Shown piece after piece: positions 6,884-14,394 of a stretch of 42,487 nucleotides of DNA. Under the pieces are notes generated by a model. It searched no databases, had not been told where the DNA came from, and saw only the letters and a list, made by a program, of their open reading frames with translations. A program made the translations under genes and the position numbers. This DNA comes from Novosphingobium album (ex Liu et al. 2023) (GTDB lineage: Bacteria > Pseudomonadota > Alphaproteobacteria > Sphingomonadales > Sphingomonadaceae). The stretch spans positions 1 through 42,487 of the forward strand of contig NZ_JARESE010000006.1 in assembly GCF_029076845.1 (NCBI RefSeq), in the 5' to 3' direction. Each line of letters begins with the position of its first letter. Positions within the stretch are counted from its first letter, which is position 1.

Positions 6884-8155
6884 ATGAAACTGGAGTCCAT
6901 CGCCCTGCATCATGGTTATGCGGCCGAACCGACAACCCACGCCGCGGCGGTGCCGATCTACCAGACCACCTCCTATACGTTCGACGATACGCAGCACGGC
7001 GCGGATCTCTTCGATCTCAAGGTGCCGGGGAATATCTACACCCGTATGATGAATCCCACGACCGCCGTGCTCGAAGCGCGCGTGGCCGAAATGGAAGGCG
7101 GTATCGGGGCGCTGGCCCTCGCCTCGGGGATGGCCGCGATCACCTACGCGATCCAGACCATCGCAGCGGCCGGCGACAATATCGTCTCGATCTCGCAGCT
7201 CTACGGCGGCACCTACAACCTCTTCGTACACAGCTTCCCCCGGCAGGGCATCGAAACCCGGCTCGTGGGCTTCGACGACTATGCCGCGCTCGAAGCAGCG
7301 ATCGACGCGAGCACCAAGGCCGTGTTCCTCGAATCCATCGGCAATCCCGCCGGCAACATCGTCGATATCGAACGCATCGCCGAAATCGCCCATCGACACG
7401 GTGTCCCGGTGATCGTCGACAACACCGTCGCCACTCCCTTTCTGTGCCGGCCCTTCGACTTCGGCGCCGATATCGTCGTGCATTCGCTCACCAAATATAT
7501 CGGCGGTCATGGCACGACCATCGGCGGCGCCATCGTCGACAGCGGCCGCTTCGACTGGTCCGCGCACTCTGAGCGCTTCGCCATCCTCAACGAACCCGAC
7601 CCGTCCTATCACGGTGTCGTCTATACCGAGGCGCTGGGCGCCGCCGCCTATATCGGCCGCGCACGGGTCGCGCCGCTACGCAACACCGGAGCCGCGCTTG
7701 CGCCGCACAGCGCGTTCCTCATCCTCCAGGGCCTCGAAACGCTCGGACTGCGCATGGAGCGGCACTGCGAGAATGCGCTCAAGGTCGCCGCCTATCTCGA
7801 GCGTCATCCCAAGGTTCGCTGGGTCAGCTATGCGGGCCTGCCCGACAGCAAATTCCACGCGCTCGCCCGCAAGATCACCCGCGGCATGGGCTCGGGCATT
7901 CTCAGTTTCGGCATCGAAGGCGGCAAGGAGGCCGGCGGCCGTTTCATCGATGCCCTTCAGATGATCCTGCGGCTCGTCAACATCGGCGATGCGAAGTCTC
8001 TCGCCTGCCATCCCGCTACGACCACCCACCGGCAGCTCAGCGCGGAGGAACTCGCGACCGCCGGGGTGTCGGAAGATCTGGTCCGCATTTCGGTCGGCAT
8101 CGAGCACATCGACGACATCCTGGCGGACATCGAGCAGGCGCTCGCCAAGGCCTGA
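6884..8155 (+). CDS. metY: O-acetylhomoserine aminocarboxypropyltransferase (sulfhydrylase)
   Basis: Encodes 423 residues from ATG 6884, preceded by GAAGGAGAAGAC. It is a PLP enzyme of the Cys/Met-metabolism family that makes homocysteine from O-acetylhomoserine and sulfide in the cytoplasm. Seen motifs: YQTTSYTFDDTQHGADLF near the N terminus, YTRMMNPTT, LASGMAAI, the PLP-contacting VDNTVATPFLCRP, and the Schiff-base lysine in HSLTKYIGGHGTTIGG. The C terminus ends with SVGIEHIDDILADIEQAL. Length is normal for the family. It stands alone on the plus strand between the nuclease and a convergent gene, so it is cargo rather than part of a methionine operon. A structured leader precedes it. Confidence 0.93.
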   Translation: MKLESIALHHGYAAEPTTHAAAVPIYQTTSYTFDDTQHGADLFDLKVPGNIYTRMMNPTTAVLEARVAEMEGGIGALALASGMAAITYAIQTIAAAGDNIVSISQLYGGTYNLFVHSFPRQGIETRLVGFDDYAALEAAIDASTKAVFLESIGNPAGNIVDIERIAEIAHRHGVPVIVDNTVATPFLCRPFDFGADIVVHSLTKYIGGHGTTIGGAIVDSGRFDWSAHSERFAILNEPDPSYHGVVYTEALGAAAYIGRARVAPLRNTGAALAPHSAFLILQGLETLGLRMERHCENALKVAAYLERHPKVRWVSYAGLPDSKFHALARKITRGMGSGILSFGIEGGKEAGGRFIDALQMILRLVNIGDAKSLACHPATTTHRQLSAEELATAGVSEDLVRISVGIEHIDDILADIEQALAKA

Positions 8156-8341
8156 CGATCGCGGCGGCCATCGTCACGAACAGACCGGAACCTCCCGATC
8201 GCTTCGGGTTGCGCGGATGACGAAGAGCGGGGCGGGAAGGGCACGATGCTGGCACGAAGAGGCCGCGCTGCGGGATGCCTCGATCAGCGGTCCCCACCGG
8301 CGCGCGCGTAATGCCAAGGATCACATCCCGCACCTGACAGC

Positions 8342-8376
8342 GGCGGGGCAGGGCGCGAGGCGCGCCTTGCCCCGCC
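8342..8376. terminator. Strong 16-bp hairpin between convergent genes
   Basis: Bases 8342-8357 (GGCGGGGCAGGGCGCG) pair with 8361-8376 (CGCGCCTTGCCCCGCC) around an AGG loop, with a single G-T wobble. It lies 13 bases past the end of the minus-strand gene at 8389 and downstream of metY. It has no T run on either strand, so it is an atypical terminator, but its place between convergent genes supports that role. The rest of 8156-8388 holds nothing recognisable. Confidence 0.5.
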
Positions 8377-8388
8377 CACCGCACAGGC

Positions 8389-8877
8389 TCAGAATTGCGG
8401 TTCGATCCACCAGGAACGGCCCTGGCGAAAATCCGCTGTCGCCGCGACCACGGGGCCATCGGGCTCGTCCGCGACATAGGGCGTGACGAGCGGCCGCGCG
8501 CGCAGCTTGCGCCGATGCATGGCCCCGGCAATGCGCCCTCGTGCCTCGAGCAGGTCCTCGAGCCACATCAGATCGTCGAGCATCTCGATGACCCCGCGGC
8601 CGGCCAGGCAGAAATAGACGCACCGCTGAAAATCGTCTCCCACGGGATTGCTGAGGATCGACGCCAGCTTGCGCTTGCCGCCCGGTTCGCCCTCATGGAT
8701 CCAGCTCACCGCCTCGCGCAGCTCCCGGACCGAATAATAGGCATCCTCGACATGCATGCCGATCGAGGCGTTGGCGATCATGCGGCGCGTCGGGCGATTC
8801 TGCTCATCGAGCGCGGCGTCGCGCAACGTCACGTCGAGATCGAAATGGTCGAGATAACAGGTGGCGGAATCGGTCAT
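8389..8877 (-). CDS. Protein of unknown function, divergent from the DpdA-like gene
   Basis: Encodes 162 residues from ATG 8877 (MTDSATCYLDHFDLDVTLRD) to IEPQF. It is soluble, acidic in the middle (EMLDDLMWLEDLLEARGR) and without a motif I recognise. The AAGGAG ribosome site at 8885-8890 is part of a palindrome shared with the gene on the other strand. The frame is open far upstream, but that extension is only the antisense of the DpdA-like gene. The divergent pairing with a base-modification-type enzyme hints at a linked role, which is unproven. Confidence 0.7.
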   Translation of the reverse strand: MTDSATCYLDHFDLDVTLRDAALDEQNRPTRRMIANASIGMHVEDAYYSVRELREAVSWIHEGEPGGKRKLASILSNPVGDDFQRCVYFCLAGRGVIEMLDDLMWLEDLLEARGRIAGAMHRRKLRARPLVTPYVADEPDGPVVAATADFRQGRSWWIEPQF

Positions 8878-8885
8878 CGCATATC

Positions 8886-8897
8886 TCCTTGCAAGGA
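8886..8897. promoter_or_regulatory. Palindromic double Shine-Dalgarno between divergent genes
   Basis: TCCTTGCAAGGA is a perfect 12-base palindrome. It provides AAGGA seven bases before ATG 8905 on the plus strand and AAGGAG seven bases before ATG 8877 on the minus strand. The two start codons are only 27 bases apart, so each promoter must lie inside the other gene and the two mRNAs must overlap at their 5' ends. Confidence 0.7.
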
Positions 8898-8904
8898 ACA
8901 TACA

Positions 8905-9882
8905 ATGAACAAAAATGCGGTCAAGCCGAAGTCGATCGCGATCATGGTCGGTCTGCCGCACCTTGCGAAAGGCAGGCTGCTCGATCGCGCGCGGCAGCTG
9001 CAACAGCCGGTCCTCGTCTCGGCGAACGCGCTGTCGCGCTGGTCGGGCAGGCGCGGCGCGCGCGAGTGGGCGGGCTGGGCGACGGCCCGGCTCGGCAATG
9101 CGACGGGGCTGGCGAGCCTCTGTCTCGACAGTGCGGGCTTCAGCGCGATGGTAAGCTATGGCGGTTATCCCTGGACGGTGGATGACTACATTCGGCTCGC
9201 CGCCTCCTATCCGTTCCGCTGGTGGGCAAGCCTCGACTATTGTGTCGAGCACGAGGTCGCGGGCGACCGCGAGGAAGTCCTCGACCGAATCTCGCGCACC
9301 ATAGGCGCCAACATCGAATGTCGACGACGCGCCGAGGACCGGGGCATCGGCGCCAATTTCATGCCGGTCATTCAGGGCCGCCTGCCGGCGGACTATGAGC
9401 GCTGTGCCGATGCCTTGTCGGGCATGATCGAACGTGCCGGGTTGGTCGGTGTCGGGAGCATGTGCCGGCGTCCCGTCCACGGGTCCGAAGGGTTGATCGC
9501 CGTGGTCGATCATCTCGACCGGATCCTTGCGCCGCGCGTCAGGCTCCATCTGTTCGGCGTCAAGGGAACCGCCATTCCCTACCTGAAGCCCTATGCCCAC
9601 CGCGTCGCCTCGCTCGACAGCCAGGCCTATGGCGTCCGTGCCCGCAACGCGGCCCGCCGCGAAGGACGCCCCAAGCCGGATGGCTATGTCGCCGACCACA
9701 TGGAGCAGTGGCTTCGCGCCCAGCATGTACGGCTGCGATCGCCTGTCCGGCGTCTGCCGGTTCAGCCGCCATCCGCCGCTCCGCCCCCGCCAGCCGATCG
9801 CTGGAAAGCCGCCATCGCGGCCGCGCGCGCCGAGATCCGCGATCTCATCGAGGCCGGTGACCTCTTAGGTCCGGTCCTCTGA
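8905..9882 (+). CDS. TGT-superfamily (DpdA-like) putative 7-deazapurine base-exchange protein
   Basis: Encodes 325 residues. The order of motifs fits the tRNA-guanine transglycosylase barrel: CLDSAGFSAM (residues 73-82, like the DSGGF catalytic Asp block), WWASLDYC, FMPVIQG (142-148, like the VQG block), LVGVGSMCRR (170-179), LHLFGVKG (204-211) and ASLDSQAYGVRARN (225-238). This is close to DpdA-family proteins, which put 7-deazaguanine derivatives into DNA, rather than to housekeeping Tgt, whose Cys-rich zinc site I do not see. No deazaguanine synthesis genes lie in the window, so a host-made precursor would be needed. The substrate, DNA or RNA, is inference. It is divergent from the unknown gene at 8389. 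Confidence 0.72.
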   Translation: MNKNAVKPKSIAIMVGLPHLAKGRLLDRARQLQQPVLVSANALSRWSGRRGAREWAGWATARLGNATGLASLCLDSAGFSAMVSYGGYPWTVDDYIRLAASYPFRWWASLDYCVEHEVAGDREEVLDRISRTIGANIECRRRAEDRGIGANFMPVIQGRLPADYERCADALSGMIERAGLVGVGSMCRRPVHGSEGLIAVVDHLDRILAPRVRLHLFGVKGTAIPYLKPYAHRVASLDSQAYGVRARNAARREGRPKPDGYVADHMEQWLRAQHVRLRSPVRRLPVQPPSAAPPPPADRWKAAIAAARAEIRDLIEAGDLLGPVL

Positions 9883-9908
9883 TCTGTCTCATTAGGAACG
9901 GATGCGGA

Positions 9909-9969
9909 GAGGGATCAGGCCGACCGCCGCGCTAACCCAAAGAGCTGGCGGTGGTCGGCCTGATCCCTC
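9909..9969. repeat. 22-base inverted repeat between dpdA-like and arsH genes
   Basis: Bases 9909-9930 (GAGGGATCAGGCCGACC then CCGC after one mismatch) are inverted at 9948-9969, with a 17-base loop. It sits between convergent genes and could act as a two-way terminator, although no T run follows. The same core CCTGATCCC recurs at 13217-13225 at the other side of the arsenic operon, which suggests instead a recombinase-related end sequence. Confidence 0.6.
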
Positions 9970-9982
9970 GCTTGGCGAGGCG
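9957..9982 (+). repeat. Imperfect direct repeat, left copy, flanking the arsenic operon
   Basis: GGCCTGATCCC followed by TCGCTTGGCGAGGCG resembles 13215-13239, which reads GCCCTGATCCC followed by GCGTGCGTGAGGCG. By eye about 20 of 25 positions match if one gap is allowed. The left copy overlaps the inverted repeat at 9909-9969. The right copy lies just before the first recombinase gene. Confidence 0.45.
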
Positions 9983-9988
9983 CTCGAC

Positions 9989-10729
9989 TTAAGCGATCGA
10001 CTGCGATGCCAGATCGGGGGCGGCATCCTGCTTTGCCGCCTCCGCCTTCCGCTCCGAATAGCGGTCGACGAGCTGCACGGCGTGCCCACGGGTGAGCACG
10101 GTAAAGCGCACCAGCTCCTCCATCACATCGACGATGCGGTCATAGTAACTGGAGGGCTTCATGCGACCGGCTTCGTCGAACTCCTTGTAGGCCATCGCCA
10201 CGCTTGACTGGTTGGGGATGGTGAACATCCGCATCCAGCGGCCGAGCAGCCGGAGCGTGTTGACCGCGTTGAACGACTGCGATCCGCCCGACACCTGCAT
10301 CACCGCCAGCGTGCGGCCCTGGGTCGGGCGCATCCCCTTCATCTCCAGCGGCAGATGGTCGATCTGCGCTTTCATGATACCGGTGATCTGGCCGTGACGC
10401 TCCGGGCTGCACCACACCATGCCCTCCGACCACATGGCATGGTCGCGCAGTTCATGGACGGCGGGATGATCGTCGCCCTTCACCTGATCGGGCAACGGCA
10501 GGTCGGTCGGATCGAAGATGCGCGTCTCCGCCCCGAAGAACTGGAGCAACCGTGCCGCCTCCTCGACTGCGAAACGCGAGAAGGACCGTTCGCGCAATGA
10601 ACCATAGAGCAGCAGGATACGCGGCGGTGGATCGCCCGCACCAAGCCCGAACGCGGGCCGCTCATGGACATAGCGGAGATCGAGCGCCGGCAGATGATCC
10701 GGGTCGGTCAACTCGCTGATACGGGTCAA
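9989..10729 (-). CDS. arsH: Arsenic resistance flavoprotein ArsH
   Basis: Encodes 246 residues. ArsH is an NADPH-dependent FMN reductase that oxidises trivalent organoarsenicals and is found in ars operons. Motifs seen: [13 protein letters not shown] (flavin phosphate-binding loop), the [20 protein letters not shown] block, [20 protein letters not shown], and [15 protein letters not shown]. The start is TTG at 10729, overlapping the acr3 stop in TTGA, which implies translational coupling. It is the last gene of the arsR-arsC-arsC-acr3-arsH operon. Length is normal. Confidence 0.94.
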   Translation of the reverse strand: MTRISELTDPDHLPALDLRYVHERPAFGLGAGDPPPRILLLYGSLRERSFSRFAVEEAARLLQFFGAETRIFDPTDLPLPDQVKGDDHPAVHELRDHAMWSEGMVWCSPERHGQITGIMKAQIDHLPLEMKGMRPTQGRTLAVMQVSGGSQSFNAVNTLRLLGRWMRMFTIPNQSSVAMAYKEFDEAGRMKPSSYYDRIVDVMEELVRFTVLTRGHAVQLVDRYSERKAEAAKQDAAPDLASQSIA

Positions 10730-11796
10730 GCAGCGGCTCCCTTCTCATACCAGCCGCGTGTCCGCTTCACGATCGCCACGACCGACAGCATCACCGGCAC
10801 CTCGACCAGCACGCCAACCACCGTGGCGAGCGCGGCGCCGGACTTGAGGCCGAACAGGCTTATTGCGGCGGCCACCGCCAGCTCGAAGAAATTGGACGCG
10901 CCGATCAGCGCGGCGGGCGCCGCCACGCACCATGCGACGCCAAAACGGCGGCTCAGCCAATAGGCCAGCCCGGCATTGAAATAGACCTGTACCAGAATCG
11001 GCACGGCGATGAGCGCGATCACAAAGGGCTGCGCGACGATTGCCTCGCCCTGGAAGCCGAACAGCAACATCAGCGTCGCCAGCAGGGCGGTGAGCGACAC
11101 CGGCCCGAGCCGGGCCAGCAGCCGGTCAAGCGCGGCCTGTCCGCCTGATGCCAGCACGGCGCGACGGACGAGCTGCGCGACGATCACCGGCACGACAATG
11201 TAGAGGCCGACCGAGAGCAACAGCGTATCCCACGGCACCGTCACCGAGGCGACGCCGAGCAGCAGCCCGACCAGCGGTGCGAAGGCGAACACCATGATGA
11301 GGTCGTTCAGCGCCACCTGGCTCAACGTGTAATTGGGTTCGCCGTCGCAGAGGTTCGACCACACGAACACCATTGCCGTGCAGGGCGCAGCCGCCAGCAG
11401 GATCAGCCCGGCGATATAGGACGGCGCTTCGCCCGCCGGCAGCAACGGCGCGAACATCCAGCCCAGGAACAGCGTGCCGAGCAGCGCCATCGAGAAAGGC
11501 TTGACCGCCCAATTGATGAACAGCGTGACACCGACGCCCTTCCAATGCTGGCGCACCGATCCCAGCGCGCCGAAGTCGATCTTGAGCAGCATCGGCACGA
11601 TCATCAGCCAGATCAGCACCGCGACGACGAGATTGACCCGCGCCACCTCGGCGGAGGCAATCGCGCCGAACAGGCCGGGCAACATATGGCCGAGCGCGAT
11701 CCCAGCAACGATGCAGAGCGCCACCCACAGGGTCAGATAGCGCTCGAAGAAGGAGATGCCGGGACGAGCCGGCGTGGCGTCGAGAACGGTCGCCAT
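10726..11796 (-). CDS. acr3: ACR3-family arsenite efflux transporter
   Basis: Encodes 356 residues with about ten hydrophobic spans, the ACR3 permease that exports arsenite across the inner membrane. Family signatures: [20 protein letters not shown] near the N terminus, the [19 protein letters not shown] block with the conserved Cys, [13 protein letters not shown], and [20 protein letters not shown]. It starts at ATG 11796, three bases after the stop of arsC at 11800, and its stop overlaps the TTG of arsH. With two arsenate reductases upstream it completes an arsenate-to-arsenite export pathway. Confidence 0.95.
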   Translation of the reverse strand: MATVLDATPARPGISFFERYLTLWVALCIVAGIALGHMLPGLFGAIASAEVARVNLVVAVLIWLMIVPMLLKIDFGALGSVRQHWKGVGVTLFINWAVKPFSMALLGTLFLGWMFAPLLPAGEAPSYIAGLILLAAAPCTAMVFVWSNLCDGEPNYTLSQVALNDLIMVFAFAPLVGLLLGVASVTVPWDTLLLSVGLYIVVPVIVAQLVRRAVLASGGQAALDRLLARLGPVSLTALLATLMLLFGFQGEAIVAQPFVIALIAVPILVQVYFNAGLAYWLSRRFGVAWCVAAPAALIGASNFFELAVAAAISLFGLKSGAALATVVGVLVEVPVMLSVVAIVKRTRGWYEKGAAA

Positions 11797-11799
11797 GCC

Positions 11800-12225
11800 T
11801 CAGATCACCCGCGCGCCGGCCGCATCGACGACCTGTTGGCCGTCCTCCTTGGCGAATGCGCCCTGTTGCGGTGCGGGTAGCAGGTCCAGTACCGCCTCCG
11901 AAGGGCGACACAGTTTCACGCCGAGCGGCGAGACGACCAGCGGCCGGTTGATGAGGATCGGGTGTGCCATCATTGCGTCGATCAGGGCTTCATCTGACAG
12001 CGAGGGATCGCCCAGGCCTAGTTCGGCATAGGGCGTGCCCTTCTCGCGCAGCAGCTCGCGCGGCGTGATCCCGGCGCGCGCGATGAGCTGGACCAGCAAT
12101 GGCCGCGACGGTGGGGTCTTCAGATATTCGATGACATGCGGCTCGATCCCGGCATTGCGGATCAGGCCCACCACGTTGCGCGACGTGCCGCACTCCGGGT
12201 TGTGATAGACGATGATGTCGGTCAC
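11800..12225 (-). CDS. arsC: Arsenate reductase, glutaredoxin-coupled type
   Basis: Encodes 141 residues from GTG 12225 (MTDIIVYHNPECGTSRNVV). The HNPECGTSR motif carries the single catalytic cysteine of the R773-type ArsC, which reduces arsenate to arsenite with glutathione/glutaredoxin. The usual LLREKGTPYAELGL and HPILINRPLVV segments with the expected arginines are present. It overlaps the upstream arsC by four bases (GTGA). It is evolutionarily unrelated to that neighbour although it performs the same reduction. Confidence 0.93.
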   Translation of the reverse strand: MTDIIVYHNPECGTSRNVVGLIRNAGIEPHVIEYLKTPPSRPLLVQLIARAGITPRELLREKGTPYAELGLGDPSLSDEALIDAMMAHPILINRPLVVSPLGVKLCRPSEAVLDLLPAPQQGAFAKEDGQQVVDAAGARVI

Positions 12226-12752
12226 GCCGCATCTCCCCGGCGAGTGGTCGACCCTTCGGTATGGCCGATCTCGCGCAGCTTGGCGGTCAGCGCCGTGGCT
12301 TCGAGCTTGTCGATCGGCAGCGAGATGAACAGCCGGATACGGTTTTCCAGATAGTTCAGCGCCATCACGAAAGCGCGTTCGCGCTCTATGTCACCGCCCT
12401 GGACATGGCTTGGATCTTCGATGCCCCAATGGGCCGTCATTGGATGGCCGGGCCATACCGGGCAGACTTCACCGGCTGCGTCGTCGCAGACGGTGAACAC
12501 GAAATCCATGACCGGCGCACCGGGCCGGGAAAACTCCTCCCAGCTTTTCGAGCGCAGGCCCTCGGTCGGATAGTCGAGCCGTTCCAGCAGTGCGAGCGCG
12601 TCGGGGTTAACCGCGCCCTTGGGATAGCTCCCGGCCGAGAAGGCATGGAAGCGACCTTGGCCGAGCTTGTTCATGGCGCTCTCGGCGAGGATCGAGCGTG
12701 CCGAATTGCCGGTGCAGAGGAACAGGACGTTGAACACGCGATCGGTGGACAT
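12222..12752 (-). CDS. arsC: Arsenate reductase, low-molecular-weight phosphatase type
   Basis: Encodes 176 residues from ATG 12752 (MSTDRVFNVLFLC). The phosphatase loop LCTGNSARS has the CX5R catalytic pattern. TVCDDAAGEVCPVWPG supplies the redox cysteine pair of thioredoxin-coupled ArsC enzymes, with NPDALALLERLDYPTEGLRS before it. ATG 12752 is preferred over upstream in-frame starts, which would overlap arsR and add an arginine-rich tail unlike the family. It is 11 bases downstream of arsR. Confidence 0.92.
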   Translation of the reverse strand: MSTDRVFNVLFLCTGNSARSILAESAMNKLGQGRFHAFSAGSYPKGAVNPDALALLERLDYPTEGLRSKSWEEFSRPGAPVMDFVFTVCDDAAGEVCPVWPGHPMTAHWGIEDPSHVQGGDIERERAFVMALNYLENRIRLFISLPIDKLEATALTAKLREIGHTEGSTTRRGDAA

Positions 12753-12763
12753 GGCAGTCTCCG

Positions 12764-13096
12764 TCAGCAGCAGGGGACGAGTTCGGCGACGAGCGGTGCA
12801 CACAGTTCCGGTTTTCCGGCGCAGCAGTCCTTCACCAGAAAGAGGGTCAGCGCGCGCAGCGCATCGAGGTCGGCGCAGTAGATGATCGACCGGCTTTGCC
12901 GCTCGGACTTCAGCAGGCCCGCGCGCGTCAACGCGGCGAGGTGCGCGGACATCGTGTTCTGAGGAACGTCGAGCGCTTTTGCGATCTCGCCGGCGGGCAA
13001 TCCTTCGGGCTCGTGGCGCACCAGCAACCGAAATGCGTCAAGGCGTGTGCCCTGCGCGAGAGCGGCCAGGGCCGTGATAGCCGAATCAGTATCCAT
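12764..13096 (-). CDS. arsR: ArsR-family arsenite-responsive repressor
   Basis: Encodes 110 residues with a winged helix: LAALAQGTRLDAFRLLV, PAGEIAKALDVPQNTMSAHL (recognition region) and LTRAGLLKSERQSRSIIYCA. There is no ELCVCDL metal box in the DNA-binding helix. Instead, C-terminal cysteines C91, C92 and C99 (DCCAGKPELC) resemble the alternative arsenite site described in Acidithiobacillus ferrooxidans ArsR; C109 and C110 end the protein. It is the first gene of the ars operon. Its start codon lies within a perfect inverted repeat (13091-13122), indicating autoregulation. Confidence 0.93.
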   Translation of the reverse strand: MDTDSAITALAALAQGTRLDAFRLLVRHEPEGLPAGEIAKALDVPQNTMSAHLAALTRAGLLKSERQSRSIIYCADLDALRALTLFLVKDCCAGKPELCAPLVAELVPCC

Positions 13097-13122
13097 ATAT
13101 CCGAGATAGTGGATATATGGAT
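13091..13122 (-). promoter_or_regulatory. ArsR operator overlapping the arsR start codon
   Basis: ATCCATATATCC (13091-13102) is exactly inverted as GGATATATGGAT (13111-13122), with the 8-base spacer GAGATAGT. The arsR ATG (13096-13094) lies inside the left arm. On the minus strand, TTCCAA and TATCTC, 17 bases apart, overlap the repeat and would place transcription start at or near the ATG, so the message may be leaderless. The operator is clear; the promoter and leaderless reading are inference. Confidence 0.8.
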
Positions 13123-13214
13123 GAATTGGAACAGGCGTCGTGTCGCCCGGCCCAAAAAGTGCTCGCTCAGCCGACTGTCCGAACTGGAAAGGCCGGGATG
13201 ATGCTAGAATAACC

Positions 13215-13239
13215 GCCCTGATCCCGCGTGCGTGAGGCG
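13215..13239 (+). repeat. Imperfect direct repeat, right copy, flanking the arsenic operon
   Basis: Partner of 9957-9982 and of the inverted arms at 9909-9969 through the shared CCTGATCCC core. It lies 12 bases before the start codon of the first tyrosine recombinase, a place where a recombinase binding site or element end would be expected. Confidence 0.45.
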
Positions 13240-13251
13240 GAGGTGTGATCC

Positions 13252-14394
13252 ATGGTGACGATCATCCGTGCCGTTCCAGGTGAGCCCGGCATTCCCGCCG
13301 GGTTCCCCATCCTGTTCGACGCGAACATGGCCATCATCGAGCCGGCCTTTGCCTATCTGCTCGAACATGCCGAGGTTCATGGCCACTCCCAGGCCTCGGA
13401 GACGGTACGGACCTATGGCGAGCACCTGTATGAGTGGTTCGATGCGCTCGAGCAGTCCAACATCAAATGGGATGTCGCTGACGAGCATATACTCGCAGCT
13501 TATCGATCCCGAATGCTCGAAGGGCCGAGCCAGCATACCGGGCGGCCGTTTGCCCGCTCCACCATCAATGCCCGGGTTGCCACCGTCTATCGCTTCTATT
13601 CCTGGGCCCTCGATCACGACTTCATCCGGCATCGCGCGTTCCCGCGACCGTTGCAGACACGGCAGGGCAGGGGACCGCGTGTTGGGCCACAGATCAGACG
13701 CCGTTCGACCGGGAGCCTCACGGTCTCGGTCCCGGAGCAACTGCCACGACCAATGCGCCCCGATGAGCTGGCAAGGCTGTTCGCGCAGCTTGCGCCGACC
13801 GCGCGCCTTGCAGGGGAGTGGGCGCTGTGCGCAGGCCTTCGACGCAAGGAACTATGTGCTCTGGCGGTCGATCAGATACCGGATAGCTGGTCGCTTCACC
13901 CGGAAGAGACGCCGCTTGTAGGCGTGCCGCTCAGCATCACCAAGGGCGACCGGCCGCGAACGGTCTATCCGCCGGTTCGCCTGCTTGATCGCACGCACTG
14001 GTATATCGGAGAGGACCGGGCCCGGATCGTGCGGCGCGCGCGCAATGCCGATCCCCGCTACAGGGCGCCGCCCAATCTTCTCCTGAATGAACATGGCCGT
14101 GCGATGACGCGCAAACGCCTGACGGCGCTTCTGTCCGAGGCGTTCGCGGCCGCTGGGTTGCCCGGCACGCTGCATTGGCTCCGTCACACCTTCGCGATGG
14201 TGATGCTCACGCGGCTTCAGATCCAGGCTCGTGCCAATCCGGCGCTGAATCCGCTGAAGATCGTCCAGGTTCTGTTGGGCCATGCCTCGATCGCGACGAC
14301 CGCCATCTACCTGCGCTGCGTCGAGCTGTACGAACCCGATATCAACGAGAGCCTTGCCTGGCTCTACGGCGAAGCGATCAACGATGCTGGCTGA
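13252..14394 (+). CDS. Tyrosine recombinase 1 (TnpA-like, Tn554 family)
   Basis: Encodes 380 residues from ATG 13252 after GGCGGAGG. An N-terminal SAM-like DNA-binding domain (TVRTYGEHLYEWFDALE through STINARVATVYRFYSWALD) is followed by the catalytic domain: LCAGLRRKELCAL with the first Arg, TLHWLRHTFAMVM (H-x-x-R-H), VLLGHASIATTAIYLR with the second His and the Tyr nucleophile. All catalytic residues appear present. Its size matches TnpA of Tn554. It overlaps the next recombinase gene by 11 bases, the first link in a translationally coupled set. Confidence 0.88.
   Translation: MVTIIRAVPGEPGIPAGFPILFDANMAIIEPAFAYLLEHAEVHGHSQASETVRTYGEHLYEWFDALEQSNIKWDVADEHILAAYRSRMLEGPSQHTGRPFARSTINARVATVYRFYSWALDHDFIRHRAFPRPLQTRQGRGPRVGPQIRRRSTGSLTVSVPEQLPRPMRPDELARLFAQLAPTARLAGEWALCAGLRRKELCALAVDQIPDSWSLHPEETPLVGVPLSITKGDRPRTVYPPVRLLDRTHWYIGEDRARIVRRARNADPRYRAPPNLLLNEHGRAMTRKRLTALLSEAFAAAGLPGTLHWLRHTFAMVMLTRLQIQARANPALNPLKIVQVLLGHASIATTAIYLRCVELYEPDINESLAWLYGEAINDAG

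Noticed and set aside
6686..7612. 308-codon minus-strand frame opposite metY
   Set aside because: The metY protein on the plus strand is unmistakable; the antisense frame is a GC effect.
8878..9726. Upstream extension of the minus-strand gene at 8389
   Set aside because: Antisense of the DpdA-like gene; ATG 8877 has an AAGGAG site at seven bases.
9909..9969. Calling the inverted repeat an integron attC site
   Set aside because: A GCTAACC stretch in the loop recalls an attC core, but the paired inverse core sequence and an integrase of that type are missing.
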